The notes beneath the pieces were generated by a model. It had not been told where the DNA came from. It was given only the letters and a program-made list of their open reading frames with translations, and searched no databases. The position numbers and the translations under genes were made by a program. Shown here piece after piece: positions 17,548 to 26,020 of a stretch of 64,000 bases of DNA. Where the stretch lies: positions 134,848 to 198,847 of the forward strand of contig NZ_KZ857179.1 of the NCBI RefSeq assembly GCF_003350925.1, given 5' to 3'. The DNA is from Dyella tabacisoli. GTDB taxonomy: Bacteria > Pseudomonadota > Gammaproteobacteria > Xanthomonadales > Rhodanobacteraceae. The first letter of the stretch is position 1. Each line of letters starts with the position of its first letter.

Positions 17548-19446
17548 TTGAAAGTTTCGCGCCTTGCTTCCGCCATGTTCGTTTCGGCCTTAGGGTTGAG
17601 CAGCTTTGCCGCCATCGCCGATGTACCGGCGCCGCAGGATGTGCCTTTCGATGGCACTCTGAAAATCAACGTCGACGCCACCGACCTCGCCCGCCGCGTG
17701 TTTCGCGTGCACGAAGTGGTACCGGCACAGCCGGGCACGTTGACTTTGCTGTATCCGCAGTGGTTGCCGGGTAATCACTCGCCCAGCGGTCCGATCGACA
17801 AGATGGCTGGCCTTAAGGTGAGCGCGAACGGCAAGACGCTGGCGTGGAAGCGCGATCCGCTGAACGTCTATGCGTTTCATGTCGAGGTGCCGCAAGGCGC
17901 GAGCAGCGTGGAAGTGGAGTTCCAGTTTCTGTCGGCGCAAGACCCCCGCCAGGGCCGTGTGGTGATGACGCCGGAGATGCTCAATCTGCAGTGGAACACG
18001 GTGACGATGTATCCGGCCGGTTACTACACCAGCCGCATCAAGGCCGAGGCCAGCGTGAAGTTGCCTGCCGGCTGGCAGTTCGGCAGCGCGCTTGAGGTGG
18101 CTACGCGCGAGGGCGACACGGTGCATTTCAAGTCGATCGACTATGACGATCTGGTCGATTCGCCGATCTATGCCGGTCAGTATTTCAAGCGCGTCGATCT
18201 GGATCCGGGTGCGAAGACGCCGGTGTTTCTTAACATCGTCGCCGACGAAGCGAAGTACCTGGAGATCAAGCCCGAACAGTTGAAGCTGCATCAGAATCTG
18301 GTGCAGCAGATGTACAAGCTGTACGGCGCGCATCACTACGACCATTACGATTTCCTGCTCTCGCTGAGTGACAAGATGAGCGGCAATGGTCTGGAGCATC
18401 ACCGCTCCAGCGAAAACGGCGTCAGCCCCGGTTACTTCACCGAATGGGAGAAGGGTGCGCTCGGCCGCGATCTGCTGCCGCATGAGTTCAACCATTCGTG
18501 GGACGGTAAATACCGTCGTGGCGCCGATCTGGCCACGCCCAGTTTCAACGTGCCGATGCAAGACAGCTTGTTGTGGGTGTATGAGGGCCAGACTCAGTTC
18601 TGGGGCAATGTGATGGCGGCACGCTCGGGTCTGGTCAAGCCCGAAGAAGCACGCGACATGCTTGCCTTCGTCGCCGCCAGCTACGACAAAGGTCGTCCGG
18701 GCTTGCAGCAGTGGCGCAATATTCAAGACACCACCAACGATCCGATCATCGCCCAGCGCCGGCCGCTGCCCTACAGCAACTACCAGATGAGCGAGGACTA
18801 TTACTCCGGCGGCCAGATGATCTGGCTCGATGTCGACGGCAAGCTGCGTCAGCTCAGCGGCAACAAACGCACGATTGACGATTTCGCCAAAGCCTTCTTC
18901 GGCATGGAGAACGGCAAATGGGACGTCAACCCCTACACCTTCGACGACGTGGTCAAGACCCTCAACGATATCCAGCCCTATGACTGGGCCAACTATCTGC
19001 GCGAGCGTTTGGACGGCCATGGTCCGCTGACCGGCGGTATCGACGCCAGCGGCTGGAAGCTGGTCTATACCGACAAGCCGTCCGATGCGATCAAGGCGAT
19101 CGAAATGCGCCGCGGCTTTACCAGCCTGACCTATTCGCTGGGCATATCGATAGCCAAGGCCGGTGAAATCTCCGACGTGTTGTGGGACGGCCCGGCCTTC
19201 AAGGCCGGTGTGTCGCCAGGCATGAAGTTGATCGCCGTCAATGGCAAGGAGTTCTCCGGCGACGCGATCAAGGACGCCGTGACCGCCGCCGCGAAAGACA
19301 AGAACAAGCCAGTCGAGCTGCTGGTGAAAAACTTCGACGAGTACAAGACCCTGCGCATCGACTATCACGATGGCTTGAAGTACCCGCACCTGGAGCGCGA
19401 CAGCAGCAAGCCGGATCGTTTGGCCGAGTTGCTCAAGGCACGTTGA
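17548..19446 (+). CDS. M61-family metallopeptidase with C-terminal PDZ domain (glycyl aminopeptidase family)
   Basis: Secreted zinc aminopeptidase, 632 aa. TTG 17548 is chosen because AGGAG (17537-17541) lies 6 bases upstream and it begins a signal peptide (KVSRLASAMFVSALG); an in-frame ATG farther up has no such site. Beta-rich N-terminal half, then the zinc site HEFNHSW at about 312-318 and a downstream Glu in WVYEGQTQFWG near 345, as in M61. A PDZ domain (GISIAKAGEISDVLW..GMKLIAVNG) covers about 530-610. Same-length relatives are common in Xanthomonadales. Confidence 0.92.
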   Translation: MKVSRLASAMFVSALGLSSFAAIADVPAPQDVPFDGTLKINVDATDLARRVFRVHEVVPAQPGTLTLLYPQWLPGNHSPSGPIDKMAGLKVSANGKTLAWKRDPLNVYAFHVEVPQGASSVEVEFQFLSAQDPRQGRVVMTPEMLNLQWNTVTMYPAGYYTSRIKAEASVKLPAGWQFGSALEVATREGDTVHFKSIDYDDLVDSPIYAGQYFKRVDLDPGAKTPVFLNIVADEAKYLEIKPEQLKLHQNLVQQMYKLYGAHHYDHYDFLLSLSDKMSGNGLEHHRSSENGVSPGYFTEWEKGALGRDLLPHEFNHSWDGKYRRGADLATPSFNVPMQDSLLWVYEGQTQFWGNVMAARSGLVKPEEARDMLAFVAASYDKGRPGLQQWRNIQDTTNDPIIAQRRPLPYSNYQMSEDYYSGGQMIWLDVDGKLRQLSGNKRTIDDFAKAFFGMENGKWDVNPYTFDDVVKTLNDIQPYDWANYLRERLDGHGPLTGGIDASGWKLVYTDKPSDAIKAIEMRRGFTSLTYSLGISIAKAGEISDVLWDGPAFKAGVSPGMKLIAVNGKEFSGDAIKDAVTAAAKDKNKPVELLVKNFDEYKTLRIDYHDGLKYPHLERDSSKPDRLAELLKAR

Positions 19447-19487
19447 TCCCCAGCACCGCCCTCTCCAGAAGCGCTTTCTCAAGGACT

Positions 19488-19517
19488 CACCCCTCCCCTG
19501 CCAGCAGGGGAGGGAGC
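19488..19517. repeat. GC-rich hairpin repeat, half copy 4
   Basis: Single hairpin CCCCTCCCCTGC-CA-GCAGGGGAGGG of the same family as the composite repeats, between the converging M61 peptidase and eCIS-core genes. Probably serves as a shared transcription end. Confidence 0.65.
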
Positions 19518-19554
19518 GAACCACACCAGTGAGCTATGGAATGTCTAGAGACGC

Positions 19555-22224
19555 TCAGTGCGCCGGCACGAGAATTTTTTGCCCCGCACTGAGTGTCGGC
19601 CAGGCGTAGGACGCATCGGTGGGTATATCCGGGTTCGCGCGCACCAGCGCCACCTCGGTTACGCCATTTTGCGCAGCGATGTTGGCGCGGGTCTCGCCGG
19701 CAACGACCCAGTGTTCGCGGCAACCGGTGAGTACGGCGGTTGCCGGCAAGGCATCGGTGATACCTGCGTTATCTCGCTCGATCGTTGCGCGCGGGACGCC
19801 ACTGCGGCTCGCCAGATCGTCGAGGCCTGCCATGCCCGGTCGTATGCGCGTCTGCACGGGAGCACCCGCCGCCGGCAGTGTGGCGAGCGGAGTACCCGCT
19901 GGCGCCAGGCCCAGATATTCAACATGGCCCTCGAAGAACGCCGCACGTACCGCCGACTCGCCGACGCCGCTATGCGCCGGGCCACCGGGCGGAGTACCGC
20001 CGTCGCGGATGCGCTCGGCTTCAGCGCGTGGCTCGGCATACTGCGATGGACTGACTCGGTCGGTAATCAGGGTCGCGTCGGGAGCGGGCGTCGATTGCGC
20101 GCCTTCGACGGTGCGCCGCAGCGGCTCGACACTGCCGGAGCGCACGCGGGGCAGTACATCGGTATTGAGTGTCGAGACGGTGAACATCTCGGTGAAACCT
20201 TCTTGCATGGAGCCACGCCCTTGTATGGCGTCAGTGAAGGCCGGGTGCGTGCGCAAATGCAGGCTCTCGTGAGTGGCGGATTTGAAGACCTGCCACCGTT
20301 GTTGAAGCTCCGAGGTGCTCGGATTGGCGCCAGGAGTAAACCCTGATTGCAAGGTGATGCCGCGTTGTCCCTCTTCGCTCCACCCCGTCATCCGATAATC
20401 GATGAGCATGCGTTGATTATTGGGATGGCCGATGGTCTGGGCTGCGGTATAGGCGTTCGATACCGCCCAACGGAACGTGTTGCCAGGATCGTCTTGCGGT
20501 GTGTAATGGTGTGAGGCGAGGATATCCGTAGCGAAATGCCGCGAACCGGCGGCGCCGGCCGTGCCACCGGGAAGATCATGCTCGAACAACCAATAGGGGA
20601 CGCCATGGGCCAGATTCGCATCGCCCACGAGGGTGCTGCGATCCGCTTCGCTTGATGCATCGAAGAGGTTTTGTCCTGGCCCTGGGGTAGTCACGCGGGC
20701 GCTACGCTTACTTACTTGTGCGGGGCTGGACGTCGCCGCGTCCATCGACGTGCCATAGCGTGTTTCAAGTACCGCACGGGCCTGATTCGCGATATCGACG
20801 ACACCGGTGCCCGCAGGGGCTCCAGCGGCGGCTCCGGGTGCTGGGGCTGGGGTGTTGAAGGAGACGTGCTGCTGGGATAGTGCAGCGACTGTCTGCGGGC
20901 GAAAAGCAGTTATATAGGCATCGAAGGCGTGGAATAGCTGGCTCTGCAACGTCGCGCGTGCCGCTGCTTCATTGGGCGCGCCGGCCTTGCCGTCCCATAC
21001 GACAGGAGCCGGCGGCGCTGCGGCGGCCGGTGCCGGTGGTGCAGCCCCGCCCGCTGGCGCCGCGGGTGCGGCCGGTGCCGCAGGCGGTGCGGGTGCCGGG
21101 CGGCTATTGGGCTCCAATTCGTAGCCGATCTGCTGCGCGGTCGGGGCGTCGGGCAGTGCCGCCACCGGGCCGGGAGCTATCGCGCGTTGATCCGCGCCAG
21201 CCGGTCGTGAGGCGGTCACAAAGTTATTCATGGTGAGCTGGTCGGCGGCAGGCAGGCCAGAAGCCGTGATGGTTGCCTGGGCCGTGCTGAGGTTAGGCAT
21301 CTGCCGCACGACCTGCATCGCCGTGACCAGTCGAGTCTGGTTGAAAGCCCTGGCCGCGCCGGCATTTGTGATGAGTGATTCGAGCTGGAGGCGGCTGCTC
21401 AGCTCGGCCAATGTGGTCATCAGTTCGTTAACCGACAAACCATCGAGAATGCGAAAGGCTGCCGTATAGTCGCCAACCCCGGCGACGGGGCTGACCACCG
21501 CGAGCGCTTGCATCACTTGCTCTACGGCCGCGCTGGCGGGTAGCCCTTGCCGCTGGATGACTCCGCTTGCAGTAAGCGGAGCGGTACTCGCGCCGACGAA
21601 GCTTTCGGCATGGTCGCCGGATGTGTTTATCGCCCGCCTGCCGAACGCATCGGCCTCCCGCTCCAGAGCCGGGTCGTTATTGAGTCCGCTGCCGCCGAGT
21701 TGCGATGTCGCGCTGACGCGGCCGCTGCGTTGTTGCAGCACATGCCCGAGTTCGTGCCCAAGCAATTGCTGTCCTTTTGACGTATCGGGCGCCCAATAGC
21801 CCGGCGCCATATGAATGTCGCGTCCTTCGGTGAAGGCTTCTGCCTGCAGATGCGATGCGCGGGTGGAGTTTGCGTGCAATCGCACGTCGGAGAAATCGGC
21901 GTCCAGCGCGTACTCCATCTTGGCGCGCAGGTTGCGTGGTATGCCGGTGGCATCGGGCAGACGGAACGAAAGTGAGTGCGCCGTCGCGAGCGACGGCTCG
22001 GCCAGCTCGTGCTCATGTTCTGCTGTGGGCGGAGCGGCGGTCGCGCAGGCTTGATGAAACAAGGGTATCCGGCTGAAATCGTGAGCCATGCCCGGCGAGC
22101 GCGGCGGCGCTGTATTTCCCGCTGCCGGTCTTGCCTGGGCTTCATGGCTGGTCGGCTTCGATGAGGTATGCGCGGCGGATACAGGCTCAGTCTGCGCCTG
22201 CGGCTTCTGGGCGAAAGTGCGCAT
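19555..22224 (-). CDS. eCIS-core (DUF4157) protein with second HExxH site and C-terminal LysM
   Basis: 889 aa, a candidate toxin or cargo of an extracellular contractile injection system. ATG 22224 is preferred (AGGAG 7 bases upstream; ATG 22230 is too close). Domains in order: disordered N-terminus, DUF4157 about 95-168 with FSDVRLHANS and GHELGHVLQQ (HELGH 157-161), a helical region, a long Ala/Pro-rich linker, then a putative enzymatic domain with HESLH at 652-656 and a downstream Glu pair in QEGFTEMF (about 675/679), the layout of a gluzincin. One weak and one clear LysM-like module close the protein (about 790-830 and 836-889). No signal peptide. No sheath, tube or baseplate gene is near it. 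Domain calls are from motifs only. Confidence 0.75.
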   Translation of the reverse strand: MRTFAQKPQAQTEPVSAAHTSSKPTSHEAQARPAAGNTAPPRSPGMAHDFSRIPLFHQACATAAPPTAEHEHELAEPSLATAHSLSFRLPDATGIPRNLRAKMEYALDADFSDVRLHANSTRASHLQAEAFTEGRDIHMAPGYWAPDTSKGQQLLGHELGHVLQQRSGRVSATSQLGGSGLNNDPALEREADAFGRRAINTSGDHAESFVGASTAPLTASGVIQRQGLPASAAVEQVMQALAVVSPVAGVGDYTAAFRILDGLSVNELMTTLAELSSRLQLESLITNAGAARAFNQTRLVTAMQVVRQMPNLSTAQATITASGLPAADQLTMNNFVTASRPAGADQRAIAPGPVAALPDAPTAQQIGYELEPNSRPAPAPPAAPAAPAAPAGGAAPPAPAAAAPPAPVVWDGKAGAPNEAAARATLQSQLFHAFDAYITAFRPQTVAALSQQHVSFNTPAPAPGAAAGAPAGTGVVDIANQARAVLETRYGTSMDAATSSPAQVSKRSARVTTPGPGQNLFDASSEADRSTLVGDANLAHGVPYWLFEHDLPGGTAGAAGSRHFATDILASHHYTPQDDPGNTFRWAVSNAYTAAQTIGHPNNQRMLIDYRMTGWSEEGQRGITLQSGFTPGANPSTSELQQRWQVFKSATHESLHLRTHPAFTDAIQGRGSMQEGFTEMFTVSTLNTDVLPRVRSGSVEPLRRTVEGAQSTPAPDATLITDRVSPSQYAEPRAEAERIRDGGTPPGGPAHSGVGESAVRAAFFEGHVEYLGLAPAGTPLATLPAAGAPVQTRIRPGMAGLDDLASRSGVPRATIERDNAGITDALPATAVLTGCREHWVVAGETRANIAAQNGVTEVALVRANPDIPTDASYAWPTLSAGQKILVPAH

Positions 22225-22406
22225 GCTCATGCTCCTCCCCTCTGACCGGCGCAGCCTACACCCAGGACTTGGCAAAATCTGGTCGTGAGCCGGCCGGGGA
22301 GCGTGAACGGGTTCTTCGCCTTTCATGCCTGGGGTGGCGCCTGCGGGAAGCTCCGCTATACTGCGCGTCCGCCGTCGCCTTACACCGCACGGCCGGCACG
22401 CATCAT

Positions 22407-22483
22407 GCGCCCGTAGCTCAGCCGGATAGAGTAGTGGCTTCCGAAGCCATTGGTCGGGGGTTCGAATCCCTCCGGGCGCGCCA
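22407..22483 (+). tRNA. tRNA-Arg (anticodon CCG)
   Basis: 77 nt with a full cloverleaf: acceptor GCGCCCG/CGGGCGC, anticodon stem GTGGC/GCCAT around loop TTCCGAA (anticodon CCG), T-loop GGTTCGAATCC, discriminator G and an encoded CCA. It sits between the divergent ends of the two accessory transcription units. No duplicate of its 3' end is seen elsewhere in the window, so there is no direct evidence of use as an integration site. Confidence 0.97.
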
Positions 22484-22649
22484 CTCAAGCCTTAAATAAC
22501 CGTCAATGTGCGTTGATAAGGCGCGCGTGGCCATGCCTTGTTGCCCGCAGGGCGGCGTTCCATACTGACCCGGCATGAGGGAGCCTGGTTGCGGGGTCAG
22601 GACAGTCGCACCGGCGGCGTTGTGTAACTCGGCGAAAGGGGAGTTCGAC

Positions 22650-23495
22650 GTGGACCATATATCTGCCTTCGGCTCGCTGCTCAAATACGGATTGCCTGGA
22701 TTGGCACTGGGCCTGTTTCTCGGTGCGATCGCCGGCATCGTTGCCAAGAACCTCACTTCTTTGACGGTCGATGCGCTCAAGGTCTGCTTTAAATACGCCA
22801 CGATTCTGTTCGCGCTGACGTGTGTGGCCAATGTCGTTCCGCTGTTTCTGGATTACCTGTCCGGGCAAAGAAATTCGCGCATGACGATCGCGGTCAACGT
22901 CGAGCCTTCATTTGGCGAGAAGTATCCGCAAGCCGTTGCGCATATGAAAACAGACCTGACGCCGCACCCCGCCGACAATCATGTGGATGTGTCGACGCAC
23001 GGAACGAACAGCACGGTGTATGTCGACGTGACGGCGATGGGCGATGTCATGGATCAGTTATTGCACAACAATGTTGATCTCAAGACGCAGGTTTCCATGT
23101 TGCAGAAGGGCAACGATGAGCGAGCGAAACTTTACGCCGCCATCGTGCCGGCGCCACAAGCCGTACGAGACACCGTCGACAAGGTCATGAACGCCGCCGA
23201 CAGTTCGGCGGTGGCAACCGACACCTGCCGCAAATCCAATGCTGCGTTATGCGGATGGGCTCACCTGGCGGCGGGCAACGCCCAGGCCGCGCAGGTGTCC
23301 TTTACGGCGGCCGCCGGAGACCCGGCGGTGCCGAAGGAGCAGGCCGCCTCGGCGCAAAACGGGCTCGGATATACCTATCTGACCGAAGGGCGGACCGTTG
23401 AGGCGATCCAGCAGACCAAGAGCGCGGCGGTCGCTGGAGACCACGGCGCGTCAGTGCAGTTACAGGCGATCAAGCGAACCGTCAAAGGAATCTGA
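22650..23495 (+). CDS. Unrecognised membrane protein between the two eCIS-core genes
   Basis: 281 aa from GTG 22650, chosen because AGGGGAG lies about 7 bases upstream. Two adjacent membrane segments near the N-terminus (LPGLALGLFLGAIAGIVA and TILFALTCVANVVPLFL), then a region with a possible short coiled coil and, at the C-terminus, a helical repeat-like part (AAGNAQAAQVSFTAAAGDPA .. AQNGLGYTYLTEGRTVEAIQ) that resembles TPR or Sel1-type helices. Two Cys lie in CRKSNAALCGW. It starts 166 bases after the tRNA and ends 56 bases before the second eCIS-core gene in the same direction, so a shared transcript and function are possible. No family recognised. Confidence 0.65.
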   Translation: MDHISAFGSLLKYGLPGLALGLFLGAIAGIVAKNLTSLTVDALKVCFKYATILFALTCVANVVPLFLDYLSGQRNSRMTIAVNVEPSFGEKYPQAVAHMKTDLTPHPADNHVDVSTHGTNSTVYVDVTAMGDVMDQLLHNNVDLKTQVSMLQKGNDERAKLYAAIVPAPQAVRDTVDKVMNAADSSAVATDTCRKSNAALCGWAHLAAGNAQAAQVSFTAAAGDPAVPKEQAASAQNGLGYTYLTEGRTVEAIQQTKSAAVAGDHGASVQLQAIKRTVKGI

Positions 23496-23551
23496 TAGTG
23501 CGGCCTCGCGGCTAGAAGTGATCCAGGTCATCATTCTGAACAGGTGCAGCC

Positions 23552-25174
23552 ATGCTTGCTCCGTCTGTCGAAAAGCGAAAGTCAGCGCCGCCACAACGCT
23601 TGGTTATTGCGGAACAACGGCCCAGGCCGGCTATGGTGCCCCTTCGAAGCGGTGACCATCGGGCGACGCTCCAGGAAGCGGCGCCACCCTGGGACTTGAG
23701 CAGGATCCCGGTATTTTCGCCTGACCGGGCAACGCCAGGCCAAGCGCAACCCGCGCTCAACGCGCTGCTGCCTGGTGTTTCGCAGCCGAAGCTCGCAGGC
23801 ACCGATGTCAACGATCCGCTTGAGCATAAGGCGGACCATGTGGCAGACCAAGCGGTCAACGGCGGATCGAACGTTCCCGATGCTATGCGGCGACCGCTTG
23901 AGGCAAGGCTCGGCCACGACTTTGCAGATATCCGGGTGCATGCCGATGAACATGCGCACCGATTCACCGAGCGGCTGGACGCGCATGCGATCGCTCTGCC
24001 GGGCCACGTATTCGTCAACCAAGCAGATCTCGCGCGCGATACGCCGGCTGGGCGCTGGGTGATGGCCCATGAGCTTTCTCACATCGCGCAAATGCGCAAC
24101 GGATCGGCTGGCCAGACGCAGCAAGTCGCGAGCCTAGAAAAAGAAGCATCGAAGAATGCAACGCTTGTGTCGCTGGGAATTCCGGCTCCTGTCCGGCTTG
24201 CATCGCGCCCGCAGGCACTGGCGCTCGGTAAAGCAGAAGCCATCACGGTCGGCGCCATCGGCGGCTTGGCCGTCGCTGGGGTTGGGTTGACGATTGCGGC
24301 GCTGGCGGGCGCCGTCCCCGGACTCGGCATCGTTGTCGGTGCCTTGGTGGGGGCGGGCGCACTAGGTGCCTTGATTGGAGGTCTCGCGGCGAGCCCCGAT
24401 ATCCCGAAAGAGCCGAAGGAGCGATATGCCTATTTTTTGCGCGATGGGGCGGAGCGACTGGCAAGCGCGCAGTTCGGTCAGCCGTTGGGCTCGGATTTCG
24501 AGGACAAATTCGATCACGAATACTGGGAGTGGGACAACGATCCCAAGTTCTCGCGGCGCCTCAAGCTCAAAGAGGGAAAGAAGCCTTCAGCAGCCATCAA
24601 CGCGCTGTTTTCTCACCTGAGCAAATGGCGTGTCGACTGCGATCACCTCGTGCAGATCGCGCATCTGTGGGCCCAGCTCAACACCTTGGGAGAGAGCGAA
24701 TTCGACCAGCGCAATACGCCAACGCTGGAGCTTCGTCCTCGCGAGTCATCGACGCTGAAGACGAAGGAGCATTACGGCCGCGTGGGCCCGAACGACTATT
24801 GGAAGGTCATCGTGGAATGGCGGCCACCCAATAACCCGCAATTCGATCCGCGCGACACCAAAAAGACGACAGAAGAGCTAGTGCAAACAGCGCCTGTCGG
24901 GAGTCGGGTACGTTTTACCAACCGTCATGCACAAGCATGGCATCCGTTCTGTCATGAAAACACCCTCAAAGTAGGCAACGACCTTTTTGCGGCGGGTGGG
25001 ATGACGACGATGTTGGGCCGTAATACCTTCTCTCAGCTTGAGGTCGAAACGAACCTCGCGAAATATACGAATCCAGACGCCAATCCGGCCTATATCCGCG
25101 AAGCTATCTATATCGACGAAATCGAGATATTCGATACGCCGGATGCGGCATCGCGCCCCTCTGACAAGCATTGA
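23552..25174 (+). CDS. eCIS-core (DUF4157) protein with Tgl-like transglutaminase domain (putative effector)
   Basis: 540 aa. DUF4157 at about 85-185 with LEARLGHDFADIRVH, LPGHVFVNQ and MAHELSHIAQ (HELSH 173-177). A 50-residue Gly/Ala-rich hydrophobic stretch follows (231-280) and could insert in a membrane. The C-terminal domain has Cys363 in WRVDCDHLVQIAHLWAQL, then VGSRVRFTN and CHENTLKVGNDLFAAGG. This order (Cys after an acidic residue, a GD/GS-VYF-like strand, then a GEN-like Glu and LG.DLY..HG-like block) recalls spore transglutaminase Tgl, whose catalytic residues are a Cys and that Glu. So it may crosslink or modify glutamines in a target. The Tgl resemblance is my reading and untested; DUF4157 is secure. 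Confidence 0.75.
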   Translation: MLAPSVEKRKSAPPQRLVIAEQRPRPAMVPLRSGDHRATLQEAAPPWDLSRIPVFSPDRATPGQAQPALNALLPGVSQPKLAGTDVNDPLEHKADHVADQAVNGGSNVPDAMRRPLEARLGHDFADIRVHADEHAHRFTERLDAHAIALPGHVFVNQADLARDTPAGRWVMAHELSHIAQMRNGSAGQTQQVASLEKEASKNATLVSLGIPAPVRLASRPQALALGKAEAITVGAIGGLAVAGVGLTIAALAGAVPGLGIVVGALVGAGALGALIGGLAASPDIPKEPKERYAYFLRDGAERLASAQFGQPLGSDFEDKFDHEYWEWDNDPKFSRRLKLKEGKKPSAAINALFSHLSKWRVDCDHLVQIAHLWAQLNTLGESEFDQRNTPTLELRPRESSTLKTKEHYGRVGPNDYWKVIVEWRPPNNPQFDPRDTKKTTEELVQTAPVGSRVRFTNRHAQAWHPFCHENTLKVGNDLFAAGGMTTMLGRNTFSQLEVETNLAKYTNPDANPAYIREAIYIDEIEIFDTPDAASRPSDKH

Positions 25175-25229
25175 TAGGCGAGGTGGTGTGCGCTGGGGCT
25201 GCGCTGTAGGTAGTGATAGTCCAGGCATA

Positions 25230-25258
25230 AAAAAAGGCGCCCGGAAGGCGCCTTTTTT
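25230..25258. terminator. Bidirectional rho-independent terminator
   Basis: Run of A, 6-bp stem GGCGCC-CGGAA-GGCGCC (25236-25252), run of T. Lies between the convergent eCIS-core gene and the lipoprotein gene and can end both. Confidence 0.92.
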
Positions 25259-25278
25259 GTATCGAGGGCGAAAGACGA

Positions 25279-25890
25279 TCAGCCCTTCTTGATCTCGAAA
25301 TTCTGCGTGGTGATCGACTTGCCGTCGAGCGAAATCTCGACCTTGTACTTGCCTTCCGGCCACGGGTTCGGGTTCACCACTTTGAAGGTGGTGGTTGCGG
25401 CACCTTCGGTGGCGATCGACTGGCTGGTGTTGGTAATCAACTGGCTTTTATCCAGGTAGGTCCACTTGGCGCTGAGGGTGGCGCTGCTGGTGCTGCCTTC
25501 GGTGCCGACGCTGGCGTAGATGGTTTTTTCGTTCGGCGCGAAGCTGTTCTTGGCCTTGCTCACTTTGTGCTCGGCGTTGACGGCATTGCCGAGAACCACG
25601 CCGGCGATCTTGAAGCTGGTGTCGGCGGCGGCGGGTGTTGCCGGTGCCGGTGCGGCAGGCGCCACGTTGGCGGCGGCAGGTGCCGCTGCAGTGCTGGCAG
25701 TGGCCGGGTGAGCCGCGGTGCTGGCCGGTGCCGGCGCCACGGGTGCGGTGGATGCGGGTGCGGGTGTCGGTGCGGTGCTGGCGGCAGCCGGTGCATTGGC
25801 CGGCGGCTCGTTCTTGCCGCAGGCACTGAGCATCAGCAGGCCGGCGAAGGTGGCGCTGTACAGGGCGGCGGAGCGTGCGGAAAGTTTCAT
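25279..25890 (-). CDS. Lipoprotein with Ala/Pro-rich linker and Ig-like C-terminal domain
   Basis: 203 aa. Lipobox LSAC at residues 21-24 directs lipidation. An Ala/Pro/Thr linker of about 65 residues follows, then a C-terminal beta domain with FAPNEKTIYASV, AKWTYLDKSQ and WPEGKYKVEISLDGKSI. The same arrangement and motifs occur in the lipoprotein at 52059, so the two are paralogues. The C-terminal domain probably has an immunoglobulin-like fold; role unknown. Divergently placed from nothing obvious: queF lies upstream on the same strand, about 130 bases away. Confidence 0.8.
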   Translation of the reverse strand: MKLSARSAALYSATFAGLLMLSACGKNEPPANAPAAASTAPTPAPASTAPVAPAPASTAAHPATASTAAAPAAANVAPAAPAPATPAAADTSFKIAGVVLGNAVNAEHKVSKAKNSFAPNEKTIYASVGTEGSTSSATLSAKWTYLDKSQLITNTSQSIATEGAATTTFKVVNPNPWPEGKYKVEISLDGKSITTQNFEIKKG

Positions 25891-26020
25891 GATCGGAATC
25901 CGTTATCGGCGATGTAGTTCGGTGTGATGCAGTTCGGCGCATAGCGCAAGGTGCAAAGCCTAGCGCTATTGTCATGAAGCGTCGATTACTGGAACACGGT
26001 TTGGCGGCGATTTGGCCGCT

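Noticed and set aside
22407..22483. tRNA-Arg as an attachment site for an integrated island
   Set aside because: No duplicate of the tRNA 3' end and no integrase gene were seen in the window.
22131..22499. Open frame running through the tRNA (peptide with DRVVASEAIGRGFESLRARH)
   Set aside because: That peptide is the well-known false translation of a tRNA gene; the tRNA structure is complete.
19447..25278. Complete contractile injection system
   Set aside because: No sheath, tube, spike, baseplate or AAA ATPase gene was found; only the two DUF4157 proteins are present.
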